Assembly (NCBI RefSeq): GCF_032854445.1
Contig: NC_088295.1
Coordinates: 21,007,385-21,067,384, forward strand
DNA length: 60,000 nucleotides
Direction of reading: 5' to 3'
Source of the DNA: Liolophura sinensis
Lineage: Eukaryota > Mollusca > Polyplacophora > Chitonida > Chitonidae
In this document: positions 1 to 10,448 of the stretch, piece by piece
How positions within the stretch are numbered: position 1 is the first letter of the stretch
Layout: each line of letters opens with the position of its first letter
Translations under genes and position numbers: made by a program
Notes under the pieces: generated by a model
Seen by the model: only the letters and a program-made list of their open reading frames with translations
Told to the model about the DNA's origin: nothing
Databases searched by the model: none

Positions 1-634
1 AGCTTAAACAGTTCGCTAGTCAGTGCAGTTTTCTCACATCAAATTGAATATGGCCTTCAAGCACACTGTTGTCTGGAGCTGCTAGCATTGCACTTCTTTT
101 TTTCCATTCTGGCCAAACTAATCATGCTCCAGAGATGATGACCAGGCATCTACACCTGCCAATGATCAACCAGACCAGAGCGGAAGTATGCTTTAGTGCG
201 TTCTTAACGACAAAGCACAAAACCAAGTATCTGTCAAGCTGAAGTGTTTTGACTTCTCATTAATGTGTTCAGTGATACCTACTATGCATGACCTGGCAGT
301 AACTGGGAGGTAACCTCTGCTAATGGCTTACAATGTACTCCTAGCTTCTGGGTTAGGACTAGTTTTTCCTGCTACACTGACATTTAATTTGCATAGGGAA
401 GGAGAATAACACTTTTCATCAATGTAGATAAGATCTTATCTATTGCAGTCTGCGTTTACACATTACAATAACATCTACATAAATACCTTTTTCTTTATAT
501 TTACTTGTTTACTTGATTGCGTTTTTATGTTACTCTCTGTATTTCACATACATAAGAATCATTACAGACTGAGGAATTCAGGAATATGGGTGGAGGAAAT
601 CCCCACCTTTAAGCTGCAGCCAAACCACTGGGAG
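1..634. other. non-coding stretch, left edge
   Basis: I see no exon, RNA gene or repeat unit here. It lies downstream of the last visible exon of the minus-strand secreted-protein gene. It is therefore either that gene's third intron or 3' flank. I looked on the minus strand for a Kazal-type or acidic-domain exon with matching phase (needing one base to complete a codon) and did not find one. Confidence 0.5.
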
Positions 635-1342
635 CTTAATCAAGGGCACATCAGCCTGATGAAAAGCACATTAGCCTGATGAAGGGCACATCAGCATGAT
701 CAAGGGCACATTAGCTTGACCAAGAGCATATTAGCCTAATCAAGAGCATATTAGCCTAATCAAGGGCACATTAGCCTAATCAAGAGCACATTATTTTGAT
801 CAAAGGCACATTAGCCTAATCAAGGGCACATTAGATTGACCAAGGGCACATTAGCCTGATCAAGAGCACAATAGCTTGATCAAGGGCACATTAGTTTGAT
901 CAAGGGCGCATTAGCCTAATCAAGGGCACATTAGTTTGATCAAGGGGACATTATCCTGATCAAGAGTACATTAGCTTGATCAAGAGCACATTAGCTTGAT
1001 CAAGGGTACATTATCTTGGTCAGGGGCACATTAGCCCGATCAAGAGCACATTAGCTTAATCAAGGACACATTATCTTGTTTAGGGGCACATTAGCCTAAA
1101 CAAGGGCACATTAGCCTAATCAAGAGCACATTAGTTTGGTCAAGAGCACATCAGCTTGATCAAGGACACATTATCTTGTTTAGGGGCACATTAGCCCAAA
1201 CAAGAGCATATTAGCTTCATCAAGGGCGCATTAGCCTAATCAAGGGCACATTAGCCTAATCAAGAGCACATTAGTTTGGTCAAGAGCACATCAGCTTGAT
1301 CAAGGGCACATTATCTTGGTCAGGGGCACATTAGCTTGGTCA
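635..1342. repeat. 20-bp minisatellite, about 35 copies
   Basis: About 35 head-to-tail copies of a 20-base unit, roughly CAAGGGCACATTAGCCTGAT, keep perfect register across 708 bases with almost no indels. Variation is in fixed positions (GGG/GAG, CCTGAT/CTTGAT/CCTAAT). The right half shows higher-order structure. A variant block with TTATCTTGTTTAGG recurs 100 bp apart (five units). Another block, TTAGTTTGGTCAAG plus ATCAGCTTG, recurs 140 bp apart (seven units). The period is not a multiple of three, so it is not a coding repeat. It lies 3' of exon 3 of the minus-strand gene. Confidence 0.97.
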
Positions 1343-1730
1343 CAAGCAACACAGCGGAATGATTCAGCAAGGACCCCTAACAGTGACTAACATACACTTA
1401 CCCCATAGTCATATACTTACTGCTGCATTACACATGTATATGCAATCTACCTGCTTTCATGAGTATTGTTATCAGGTTGTTCTATGATGTCCCCAAATTT
1501 TACTCTACTTAACAAAACTTTCATCTTCATGTTGACATGCTAACTGTATGCTCCTGGACTTTCCAACTATTTCAAATGCCAGTTTATGGAACCTGGTTGA
1601 GCTAATACACGCACATTTAGTCAATAATTTCACATTAGTTGACAAGTCATTTTCCTGAACATGACAAAGCACCTTCATTACGTCAAAATAAGCATGCAGT
1701 ATGTTACTGATGAAGAGTTTTAATACTTAC
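1343..1730. other. intron or 3' flank, minus-strand gene
   Basis: Nothing recognisable beyond the donor site. The complement of 1725-1730 reads GTAAGT and closes exon 3. A second pair of GTAAGT-like sites near 1395 and 1424 has no usable acceptor or open frame. Confidence 0.5.
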
Positions 1731-1830
1731 CCTTCTTTAAAATTGCGCCTACTGAAGCAGTCCGATTCCCCTGTAGTTTGATCCACCAAGCAGATCTGGT
1801 GTTTGCCACATTTTTGTTTACATGCTGTGC
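1731..1830 (-). CDS. exon 3 of secreted testican/SPARC-like protein
   Basis: A 100-nt internal exon. On the minus strand it is preceded by an acceptor ending TTTTGGTTATAG and followed by a strong donor, GG|GTAAGTATT. Joined to exon 2 (which leaves one base), it completes a Ser codon and then reads 32 codons with no stop, starting TACKQKCGKHQIC and ending FSRRNFKE. Four cysteines are spaced C-x3-C-x5-C-x10-C and followed by a basic FSRR stretch. The start of the follistatin-like module of testicans (SPOCK) and SPARC has C-x4-C-x5-C-x9-C, with SRK/SRR after the last cysteine in testicans. By family knowledge such proteins are secreted matrix proteoglycans or calcium-binding glycoproteins. The Kazal and EF-hand parts that would settle identity are not in the window, so the family call is inference. 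The exon itself is well supported by its borders, phase and cysteines. Confidence 0.72.
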
Positions 1831-3366
1831 CTATAACCAAAATATAATATGCGAGTCATAACAGTCATTGCTATGTAAAAGATTGAATACTGTGCATGCA
1901 TATCAGCAAAATGTATGGCATGGTGTATAAAATTGTTAATCAGCATTGTGTTGGGCATCATGTAGAAAAGTTATATATCAGGGAAGTGCAAGAAATGATG
2001 TAAAAAGTTGTGTCACCTGAATGTATAGCATGATGTTTATTAGCTTACAGTTAGTTTTAAACTTTTAAATTGACCTTTTCCTCATTTAAAGGAGAACTCA
2101 ACATATTTTCACACTAAATTTTCCTTGAACACAATATTTATGCTATATCAGTCTGTAAACTGCATTTAAAAAAAAACTATTATGTTAACTAGTTCCATTT
2201 ACAAATGCCATCAAAGTTGAACCCTCTGCTCATCTCGTCGACCCCAGAGCCTTGGCCAGGTGACGTCATGCCGTGAACGATATGTATTGAAAAGCCCTGC
2301 AAAGCGTAGTCAACATGCATTGGGCTTGAAGTATATCAAATGGAAATAGCCATTGGTAACACATAGAAATGTCAATTTAAAATTTGTCTGGGTTCCTGTT
2401 ACAAGCTTCACGGGACGGCATGCTATGGAGTATCACCTGTAGTCTAATGGCTATTGTGGGACAAAGGCTAGTGGCTCTCTACAGTTCATGTTACTGCCTG
2501 CTGTTTCAAATAACCAAGTCGCTGAACAACTTCTGCATGCATGGTGTGAAAATCCGGACGTCATGTCCGTTTGCGGGGGTATTATAGGCTCGTCCTTTGG
2601 CCTTTTCTTTTAGAAGTTATGGCTGAATGAGCAAGTCTCGTACGACTACGATTGAGTTTCCTGTATTCAAAAGGCATTTCAGACAAGATCTGGTCCATGT
2701 TTTGTAAATCTGTGCCATTTTTAGGCCATGTATATAACTTTACAGTATCCTGTGTTGTGTTACGGCAGTCCGCAATCCACACTTGGGCATGGAATAATCT
2801 TGAAATTATCTGTAAAAGTATAGCCACTGTTTCCTTCTGTCTGTGTTGTACACCGAGAAGACCAAGATGTCTGCGGTGAATGTACTGCTGTGATGCCACA
2901 AGGTTAACCAACGCTCGATCGTAGCGGAGTAGATTTTCTGATGATTGATAACCAAATTAAGCTGTTTTTCTTCTGTTTTCGACATTATAAATGCTCAGAA
3001 TGGATTCAGGGGACATCAAAGTATCTGTCTGCAATGTGGAAGGTTCATTGCTGGGGGTCTACTTCAAAGCTGAAGTAATCTGCCGACAGAACTGATCTTA
3101 AAGTTCACAAAGTCTTTCAAAATTCTAATTTAAATTTACTATATAAGGGTTTAGTATTATCAAATATAGCAATGAGAGAGCAGGCTTGAAAGCAAACTCT
3201 ATCACAAGCCCTTATACTGTACACAGAAAATCTTACAGAACACGGCTTCATGTATGCACCTGCATATATGCATGTAAATGTATCTACTGAAATAATGACT
3301 TCGCCTATCTTTGTTTTAACATCTAAATAACTTTGAACAAATATAAACATCCCTGAAGAAACTTAC
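1831..3366 (-). other. intron 2 of the secreted-protein gene
   Basis: A 1,536-base intron with GT-AG borders on the minus strand. It contains an unexplained minus-strand open frame running from 2956 down to 2582 (about 124 codons, no recognised motif). The rest is AT-rich and plain. The open frame could be a decayed transposon fragment or chance; its splice borders are poor and I did not add it to the gene. Confidence 0.6.
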
Positions 3367-3433
3367 TTTTAGTTTTGGTGTATCGGGTCATCTTCATCCA
3401 CTCATCCTTGTACACAGTGTGTGGGCTTTCACC
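3367..3433 (-). CDS. exon 2 of secreted testican/SPARC-like protein
   Basis: A 67-nt exon on the minus strand with a clean acceptor (CTACATTTTAG) and donor (AAAA|GTAAGTTTC). It starts in phase 0, as exon 1 requires. It reads 22 codons, GESPHTVYKDEWMKMTRYTK then TK, and leaves one base that completes a Ser codon with exon 3. The segment is polar and basic with one Trp and no cysteine. This fits a linker between the signal peptide region and the first cysteine-rich module; vertebrate testicans also have a charged, Trp-containing segment there. The strongest evidence is that its start and end phases both fit the neighbouring exons. Further phase 0/0 exons between exons 1 and 2 are possible but not seen. 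Confidence 0.66.
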
Positions 3434-4420
3434 CTAAAATGTAGCAAACCATCACAATTTTAATATTGATCAGTTTCAACATTTTACTATACATATTACA
3501 TACATAGGCCTGCAATTACATGTGTCCTGTACAGAAGGACAGTTTGTTAACTTGACATAGAGTGTTAAGATCCAGGCTGGGTCATGTATATACTGAGCTA
3601 TTTCAGGACACCCCACCTCTCTTCCCTGCTTAGTTGCCCGACCTCTCTACAAAAAATGTTCTCTGGCATACAAAAATCTTTGTAAATATGAAAAGATTTT
3701 AAAATCTTCGAAGAAACAAAAAACACCTGAAAAACAATTTAAACTGCACTTTCACCTTCAGAGCAATGCACCAGTGAAGCTTTTGGCACAACTTGACAAA
3801 GAGAGAGATGAGTCATACGTGTAGGTATGACAGGTTTTGTTCTCATACTGGTGCTGGTAGTTTAGACCAGATGATCGTCTCCAGCAACTAGGCACACGCG
3901 AGGTTCACGCCCAGATGAAAGGGAAGCCTTACAAACTCAATACTGAGAAATATCTGCATGTACATGAAGGTGTTCAGGTTCATTGGAAGTGTATGTCATA
4001 GACAGATCCCTTTGTGATAATAGTAAATTACAAACTGACAGTGCAAATTTAATTTCTCTGGGGGAGAGTAAGTCATCTGGAAAACAAGACTTCCCTTGGA
4101 CTATTTCTTGGTTTAATCTAACCATTTAACACAAAACTAATTACACTTCATAGAAGCAAACTGCAAAATCAATTTTATCAGCTACAAAAGTTTTGTGGAA
4201 CAATTCAACACAGCCAGAGAGAGAAGTGTCTATTCATTTCTCTCTACAGGAAACAATGAGACGGGCTTTTTTGGCTACAAATCAAGGTGAACTAGTTTAA
4301 CTGTTAAAGAAAATATTACAAAAACGACTGAACCACAACATCAGACAAAACTAAAACTGTACTCATCATGCGGACGCAACAAAAATTATACAAATGTTCG
4401 GCCCCACTACTTTTTTTTTT

Positions 4421-4501
4421 TTAATTTATGTAATCAGTGTTTTACATTGTACTCAAGACTACTTCACTTATACAATGGCAGCCAGCATTATGGTGGCAGG
4501 A
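4421..4501 (-). mobile_element. SINE family A, diverged 3' fragment
   Basis: The complement of the 3' half of the tRNA-derived SINE seen complete at 55739-56009. It has an A/T-rich tail side (AATTTATGTAATCAGTG), then TTTTACATTGTACTCAAGA, then GGCAGCCAGCATTATGGTGG. It is more diverged than the other copies (about one change in six) and lacks the head. It sits in intron 1. I see no clear target-site duplication. Confidence 0.85.
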
Positions 4502-5629
4502 AAGTGTGTGAAATATACTTTGGAGAACAATTCAGATAACTCTTTACATCATTCATAATCAATGATATAATACCTTTTGCAAACAAAACTAGAAAAAAGC
4601 AGAAACGAGAGGAAATTTTCTGACATAACAGGTCAGACATTTTAATAGTGTTTTTAGGACTCCTAAATAGTGAAGGTACATGTAATATGATGGTATTCCA
4701 GTAAACTGGTGCACATGTGAACAAGGCTGACTGGGGTACTCAGGTGTTGCTGAGTGCACATATCTCCTGACACAGACTGGCCTGGGAACCAACTGGGTTA
4801 TCCCACAACCTCACCACAATCACATGTGCCTAGATGCTCATCCTGCTCATTATCAGGCCAATACAACTTAACTCCTTATCCCCAAAAACAGCAAGACACC
4901 AGCATATGCCGCAGTTTATGTGTCTCAAAATTACCTGTATAGACTCATACAGACATCCTCAAAATGAAATTCTCTTACTACGCATTTTCACACATCAATT
5001 TATGAATGTGATCACACATCAGTACTGTACATGTACTACTGATGTTCAGTGGATATGGATACAGTGCAGAAAGCCAAGGACAGTTTGTTCCTTGTATGCA
5101 TTTCCTAAACCATCACGCCAAATGACACGTGCATCAACAGATCATGTTTGTCCTGAAATGTGCTCATCTTTAAATAAGACATTACACTGAATACAGCTTT
5201 CAGGGGAATAGTAAACCAAAGGTTCACAATGGAGTTGCCTGCACCAGGCTGTTTGGAATGTAAGCTGTTGTTTATGTTTGTCTAAGATGTGGCAGCCAGG
5301 AAGCAGGTTGTATTGTGAGCCCGAATTTCCCCTCCTGATCAATGACGTTACACGGTCTTCAGATGGGGAAGTAATCCCCTAACTCAAACAGAAAAACAAG
5401 TCGGAGTATCCGAGTGTGTTGACATTACAGTTCTGATTACCCCCGATGTAACACCCCCTACATCACCCTGTGTTGCAACACACAGCTCTTTTCTATCCTT
5501 TCATAAACTCTCCTCACCGAGTTCTAAATGCTCTTACACATACAGGTTTTTCCCATTCCAGGTTTGGTAGTCTTCTCACCTAATCTACCATACAAGCCAT
5601 GCCAGCAGCTTTCATATAACATGTATAAT

Positions 5630-5766
5630 GATCATTTATGGACAACATCACACACATTCATGGACAACATCACACACATTTATGAACATCATACACATTT
5701 ATTGTCAACATCACACACATTTATGGACATCACACACATTTATGGACAACGTCACACACATTTATT
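5630..5766. repeat. short tandem array, ACACATTTATGGACAACATC
   Basis: About six imperfect copies of an 18-24-base unit containing CACACATTTATGGACAAC. Copy length varies by loss of a few bases. It translates to repeated HTFMD/HTHL in one frame, but unit lengths vary and no gene context supports coding. Confidence 0.85.
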
Positions 5767-6107
5767 AAATTAAACCTACACTCTGTAAGACAACCAGTTG
5801 GTATAACATAGGCCAAAATAAACGGAAAGCTTATTCATCATAAATAGATGTTTTATTATTTGAAACAACAGACAGGAGATTATTGTCTCTGAAGGGTAAA
5901 CCGGCAATGGAAATAAAATGACTAGCCCGTGTACCTTTCTTTTGGGTTAATCCCTTGACAGAGAACTGATTAGCCTAAGTGTAAAGATTAATGACTTAAC
6001 ACAGCTTACTCCAAATTCTAGAGAACACAGATCTATTCATAAGCTTTTATCACAATACTGTTTTGTTACTGCATTATTGTGGGAAGTTCCACTTTAATTA
6101 TCAACTT

Positions 6108-6245
6108 ATCTTCACCATATGAAGACAACTACCTGAACTTTGTGAATATTAAAAATAAAAACACGACTGTCTTGACCGCTGACAGGCTAAAGAGGCCTTA
6201 AAATCTTCACCATATGAAGACAAATACCTGAATTTTGTGAATATG
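6108..6245. repeat. direct duplication, spacing 95 bp
   Basis: A block of about 42 bases starting ATCTTCACCATATGAAGACA and ending TTTGTGAATAT occurs at 6108-6149 and again at 6203-6244 with few changes. Each copy contains a small inverted repeat, TCTTCA-CCATA-TGAAGA. Confidence 0.8.
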
Positions 6246-6991
6246 TAAAAAAAACTGCTTATTTTGACCCCTGGGCTATTCATTACAAGACACCTAAATT
6301 AAAAGATCATATTTATACTTCCTACTGATCATATATACACATGTAGATATATAGGGAGGGGAAAATATCCATAGGGGAAAATGTTCAGGAAGCGGGGAAG
6401 TCCTACATTCATTTTATGGGTACCACTATTTTTGTGCAACTCCTTTAACTGCACAACAGCACTCTCCAGGCAACCAAGTATGGCCATATATAATCCCTGT
6501 CTACCTCCTTTCCCTCATGCACTGTCATGAGAGGGCCACTCTAGTTCCGGCCACCAGAGATGTTGACAGAGGTCAGAGGGTGAGCCATCTACAGTCTCTG
6601 GGCCCCCCTACTACCCATGTAATGGACAGAAATGTGTTCTGACGACCTCAAGCTACAGCCACCCCACAGGTATTTACACTACCTGACCTGTACACCTAAC
6701 ACAAGAGCAGGACACAAAACAAGGAAATGAAGCGTGGTTAGACCGACAACGACAGATCATGAATACCTGCTGGACTTAGTGAGACTCGACATCTTATTTC
6801 ACATGCCCGATCCATATGTACACGTATATTCAACTAGGTATATTTGATAGAGACATTCAGTCTATTCAGTTTGCTTAGTACTGTATATTCAAACACGAAG
6901 GTACCATAGACCTGCTTCATCTAATACATGTACTTAAACATGAGCTAACATTCGCAGTTTTGAAGAACAAAAAAGCTTTCTACAATGCAAT

Positions 6992-7566
6992 TAACAATGC
7001 ACATGTCCTCCAATCTGTTTAAACCAGTCCACCACAGAACAAAATAACAAAGCACATGTCCATCTCTCCATCAGTTTAAACCAGTCCACCACAGACAAAA
7101 TAACAATGCACATGTCTCCTGGCAGTTTAAACCAGTCCACCACAGAACAAAATAGCAATGCACATGTCTCCTAGCAGTTTAAACCAGTCCACCACAGAAC
7201 AAAATAACAATGCACATCTCTCCCATCAGTTTAAACCAGTCCACCACAGAACAAAATAACAATGCACATCTCTCCCATCAGTTTAAACCAGTCCACCACA
7301 GAACAAAATAACAGTGCACACTCTCTCCCATCAGTTTAAACCAGTCCACCACAGAACAAAATAAGAATGCACATCTCTCCCATTAGTTTAAACCAGTCCA
7401 CCACAGAACAAAATAACAATGCACATGTCTCCCATCAGTTTAAACCAGTCCACCACAGAACAAAATAACAATGCACATCTCTCCCATCAGTTTAAAACAG
7501 TCCACCACAGAACAAAATAACAATGCACAAGTCTCCTAGCAGTTTAAACCAGCCCAGCACAGAAAA
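6992..7566. repeat. 52-bp minisatellite, about 11 copies
   Basis: Eleven copies of a unit of about 52 bases built around AGTTTAAACCAGTCCACCAC, then AGAACAAAATAACAATGCAC, then a variable ATGTCTCCYATC spacer. The GTTTAAACCAGTCC core is intact in nearly all copies; most variation is in the spacer. Outer copies are most diverged, as expected of an array growing by unequal exchange. It lies inside intron 1. Confidence 0.96.
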
Positions 7567-9366
7567 AAACCTCCATAATTTTGTCACAATGGCTCAAAAC
7601 TTGAACCTGATCTGCTACTGCTCAGTCCTCAATTCAATATAACCAAAAACTTTAAAAAAGATATCTGGAAAACATTCAAATACAAAAACAGGACAAAAAA
7701 CTGATCATGATTTGTCAAAAATGAAGGAAATGACATGATACATGATCTGTAATTTGTTGTGGTGAAACCATATGCCAGTACCATGTTTCACTTCAATACA
7801 ATATACTGTTACGAAAATAGTCTGGAAAACTGTTTAGTGTTTAGTACATAAACAGCCATACAAGGGGTAAACTTGTAGTCCCCAGTACTAGTGATTTGAA
7901 AATAATCTCACATGCATTTTACTGCTGTTGGGAGCTGAGGGCTTGAAGTGAGTTGTGTAGCCACAAGAAGCATGTTAAGAATTTTTAATTCTGCTATACA
8001 TGTAGTTTCACCTTACTAAAGATCTTAATTCACATTGTGTAAGTCTCCTTTAAACAGGAGAAGGAGCGTCTGCAAACTAGATAAAGTTTGTATTTACCGT
8101 GACACATATGCTTATATGCCAAACCATGGAGTGACAAGTGTCTTATGCTCAGTATAAGTGAAAACACTTACGATAAGCTCCTCACTTTGTATCTGACCAA
8201 CATATATGGGCTTACTTTTCACTTTAGCTTCCTTACTGACATTAAAACACACACAGTGCTTCTTATGGAAATTAAATTTCACAATAAAGTCACACCCAAA
8301 ACAACCTTTACATGTTTATCAATATTTGTCTCCTCGACATACACATGTACATGTATGGTTACGATTGATTAAACCGGTCAGACAAATTATCCATAAGGGC
8401 CTGTTTGGCAGATAAATGCAGCCTGAAAGTCGAAAACTTCACAGTAGGAATGTTCTTGTTTGGGAACAGTATGTAGCCAAACAAAGTTGTCTTACAACAT
8501 TTTTATTTGGGTTAGTAGATGTTGTAGGCAGACAGTCTGATGGCTGGTTCTATGTGCGCACCACAACAGTGTTATCTGCTCACACATACATAAAGTGTGG
8601 AAATCTGATCAGAAGTCATGCCAGCATTCAAATCTTTCAACGGAGAAACAAATCTATAAATATAAATAGAATAAAAACATATTTTTACTACTCTCTACTT
8701 TTTTTTTTCAAATTTCTACTTTTTTTTTCTCTTTCAAATTTCTATGTAAACATAAGTGTACCCATGATGACTCCTTATCTTCCCACCCCTACCAATAATG
8801 ACAATTTCTGGAGGAATGGCACTGATAACTGATTAACTCATTCTAATACTCCAGAAGAGTATGAATTTGTTTTTGGACTTAAACTTCTGTTCATTGCATA
8901 CCCAGAAAGACTGGTAAACATAGTACCAGTAGTGATACCCTTAAGGGCCAAAGACTAAACCACATTGTTTATGATAGTATTAACTTTGAACTAAAAATGT
9001 GAATCTTAAGTAAATGACCGTACATCAGTAATTCCTATATATGCATAAAAAGATCAATTTTCATATGGTTAGGGAATGATGCAGAGGTCAGAAGGCCTAT
9101 CTCAAATTTAGTCTGGCTATGGGGCATATGAGAGATACGAGTTCTCCAGAGCTTTGCATAGGTGTGCTCGTGCATACACTGGAAGTTTGGGTTGGAAAAA
9201 CACTTCCTTCGCCCAATGCTCATGTGCGAAGGCTATGCACCGCCAGGGTTTTAACCCCAACTTCTGGTATATGTGTGAGCGCCTCCACGCGGCACTCGTG
9301 AGAAATCTTATCTCTTAGGCCCTGAAAGGGGCCAATGTCCCAATGTATGAAGGCACATAAAATTCT
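7567..9366. other. plain intronic DNA
   Basis: No repeat array, exon or transposon terminus recognised. Poly-T runs near 8700-8730 make the local open frame rich in Phe. A 12-base inverted pair near 9182 and 9248 (GAAGTTTGGGTT and AACCCCAACTTC, one mismatch) may be a remnant of an older element. Confidence 0.4.
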
Positions 9367-9482
9367 GGGGGCTGTTTCTCAAAGGGTAGTAACATTATAC
9401 CAAAGCGGTGTATGCCTTCAGTATGTGAGGTCATGGTGATTAGGTTGGCGTAATGTTACAACCCCTTTGAGAAACAGTCCCC
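9367..9482. mobile_element. 116-bp foldback MITE
   Basis: The two ends are inverted copies over about 37 bases. The left end starts GGGGGCTGTTTCTCAAAGGG and the right end, read in complement, starts GGGGACTGTTTCTCAAAGGG; both continue into TAACATTA-like sequence. The CTGTTTCTCAAAG end resembles short foldback elements I recall from marine invertebrate genomes. No open frame. No clear target duplication found. Confidence 0.78.
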
Positions 9483-9834
9483 TGAGGCCCTTTTGGGCCC
9501 TACTCCTAAGTTTGAATTAATTTCTTTAAAACAGAAAAAAAAATCCTAACCGATCTACCCTACTTTTTTTAGGCAGCCTCATTGTGAAAGCAAATTCTTC
9601 AAGGAACTGACATCACACCCTCTGTCACCCTTAGGCCAATATAAACAGGAACCCCAGCTTAATTTACACCTCCCTGTTTTGGAGCCTAGATTCGTCTAGC
9701 TATCAATGTAGTAATTATAAGCAATGATAAAGTGGTAAAGATAACAAAGCGTCGTAGAACCAACTTAGACACTGCGTCTCGTATGAGAAATGAGCTGCTT
9801 CAAATCCACACTTTGTTTACACGTGAGAACTTAC

Positions 9835-9999
9835 CACTGGTTTGTGACCGTTAAGATCTTGTTTGCGAAATCGCTTGTGGGGATGCTGGTGGTCGCCATG
9901 TTTCACTTTCTCCGCACCAAAACTTTTTCGTTTTTCCCTCCCTGCGGTAGCCACTGTTACCACAGCAAAGAGGAATATCGCAACAAATACCGATCTCAT
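9835..9999 (-). CDS. exon 1 of secreted testican/SPARC-like protein, with signal peptide
   Basis: On the minus strand an ATG at 9999 (purine at -3) opens 55 codons, ending at a strong donor CCAGTG|GTAAGTTC in phase 0. The frame is open for 14 more codons upstream, but no ATG occurs there, so 9999 is the natural start. Residues 1-19 are a textbook signal peptide: MRS, then a hydrophobic run (VFVAIFLFAVVTV), then ATA before the likely cut. The mature start is strongly basic and His-rich (REKRKS, HGDHQHPHKRFRK), so the N-terminus may bind polyanions or metal, or be a propeptide; that is inference. Phase 0 matches exon 2. The product is predicted to be extracellular. Family identity comes only from exon 3. 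Confidence 0.72.
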
Positions 10000-10389
10000 C
10001 CCGCCGTACGCGATTTCCAGGCACGTGAAGTTCTGGAACAACAGACCAGGTAAAATGGCTTACTTCTGCTCAGGTTGACACTCTCCTCCCTGTCACCTTA
10101 TCTTGTTTCCTCCTTAAAGCAGTTGTCAATTTCTCAAGCACACGCCGGGTGAAATTTGGAACAGTCTAGTCTATTACCGGGGTTGATCAGATTGTTTTCA
10201 CACGACGTAAAACATTTCTTTAAGCTAATGTACGTGTAAAAGTTCGAAAGAAAAATAAATGTTTGAATGTGGTTTACTTAAGGTATGAAAAGAAGATTAC
10301 AAAGATATCGAATATATATTAACTGGAACAAAAATTCCCTGATATGCCTACCTTTTGAAAACCATAGATGGACTGAACCCGGAATTGAC
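10000..10389 (-). promoter_or_regulatory. presumed 5' UTR and promoter region of the secreted-protein gene
   Basis: This is the sequence immediately upstream of the minus-strand start codon. I see no TATA box or other decisive core element, so the transcription start is not placed. The call is by position only. An upstream non-coding first exon further right cannot be excluded. Confidence 0.3.
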
Positions 10390-10448
10390 AAGGGAGGTAA
10401 CTTTTGTCGATGTAGGTTGTCACTTTCATTTTATAAGTTACCTCCCTT
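10390..10448. repeat. hairpin with perfect 14-bp arms
   Basis: AAGGGAGGTAACTT at 10390-10403 and its exact complement at 10435-10448 flank a 31-base loop. The GGGAGGTAA core is, from memory, a frequent terminus of short foldback repeats in molluscs. It could equally be an isolated palindrome. Confidence 0.65.

Larger units (their letters stand above)
3434..9834 (-). other. intron 1 of the secreted-protein gene
   Basis: About 6.4 kb between exons 1 and 2 on the minus strand, with GT-AG borders. It carries a SINE fragment (4421-4501), a short tandem array (5630-5766), a 95-bp direct duplication (6108-6245), a 52-bp minisatellite (6992-7566) and a foldback element (9367-9482). I saw no convincing extra exon. 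A GTAAGT-like donor complementary to 8167-8172 lacks a good acceptor. The open frame at 8416-8832 on the plus strand is low-complexity near its end and looks like chance. Confidence 0.55.

Noticed and set aside
635-1342. CRISPR-like array of regularly spaced repeats
   Set aside because: Units are directly adjacent with no unique spacers, and the genome is eukaryotic; it is a minisatellite.
5630-5766. coding repeat (HTFMD/HTHL peptide repeats)
   Set aside because: Unit lengths vary and no splice sites or start context support translation; a simple tandem array explains it.
8416-8832. 138-codon open frame as a membrane protein gene
   Set aside because: The hydrophobic part comes from poly-T runs (Phe-rich); there is no family match, and it sits within the intron of a better-supported gene on the other strand.
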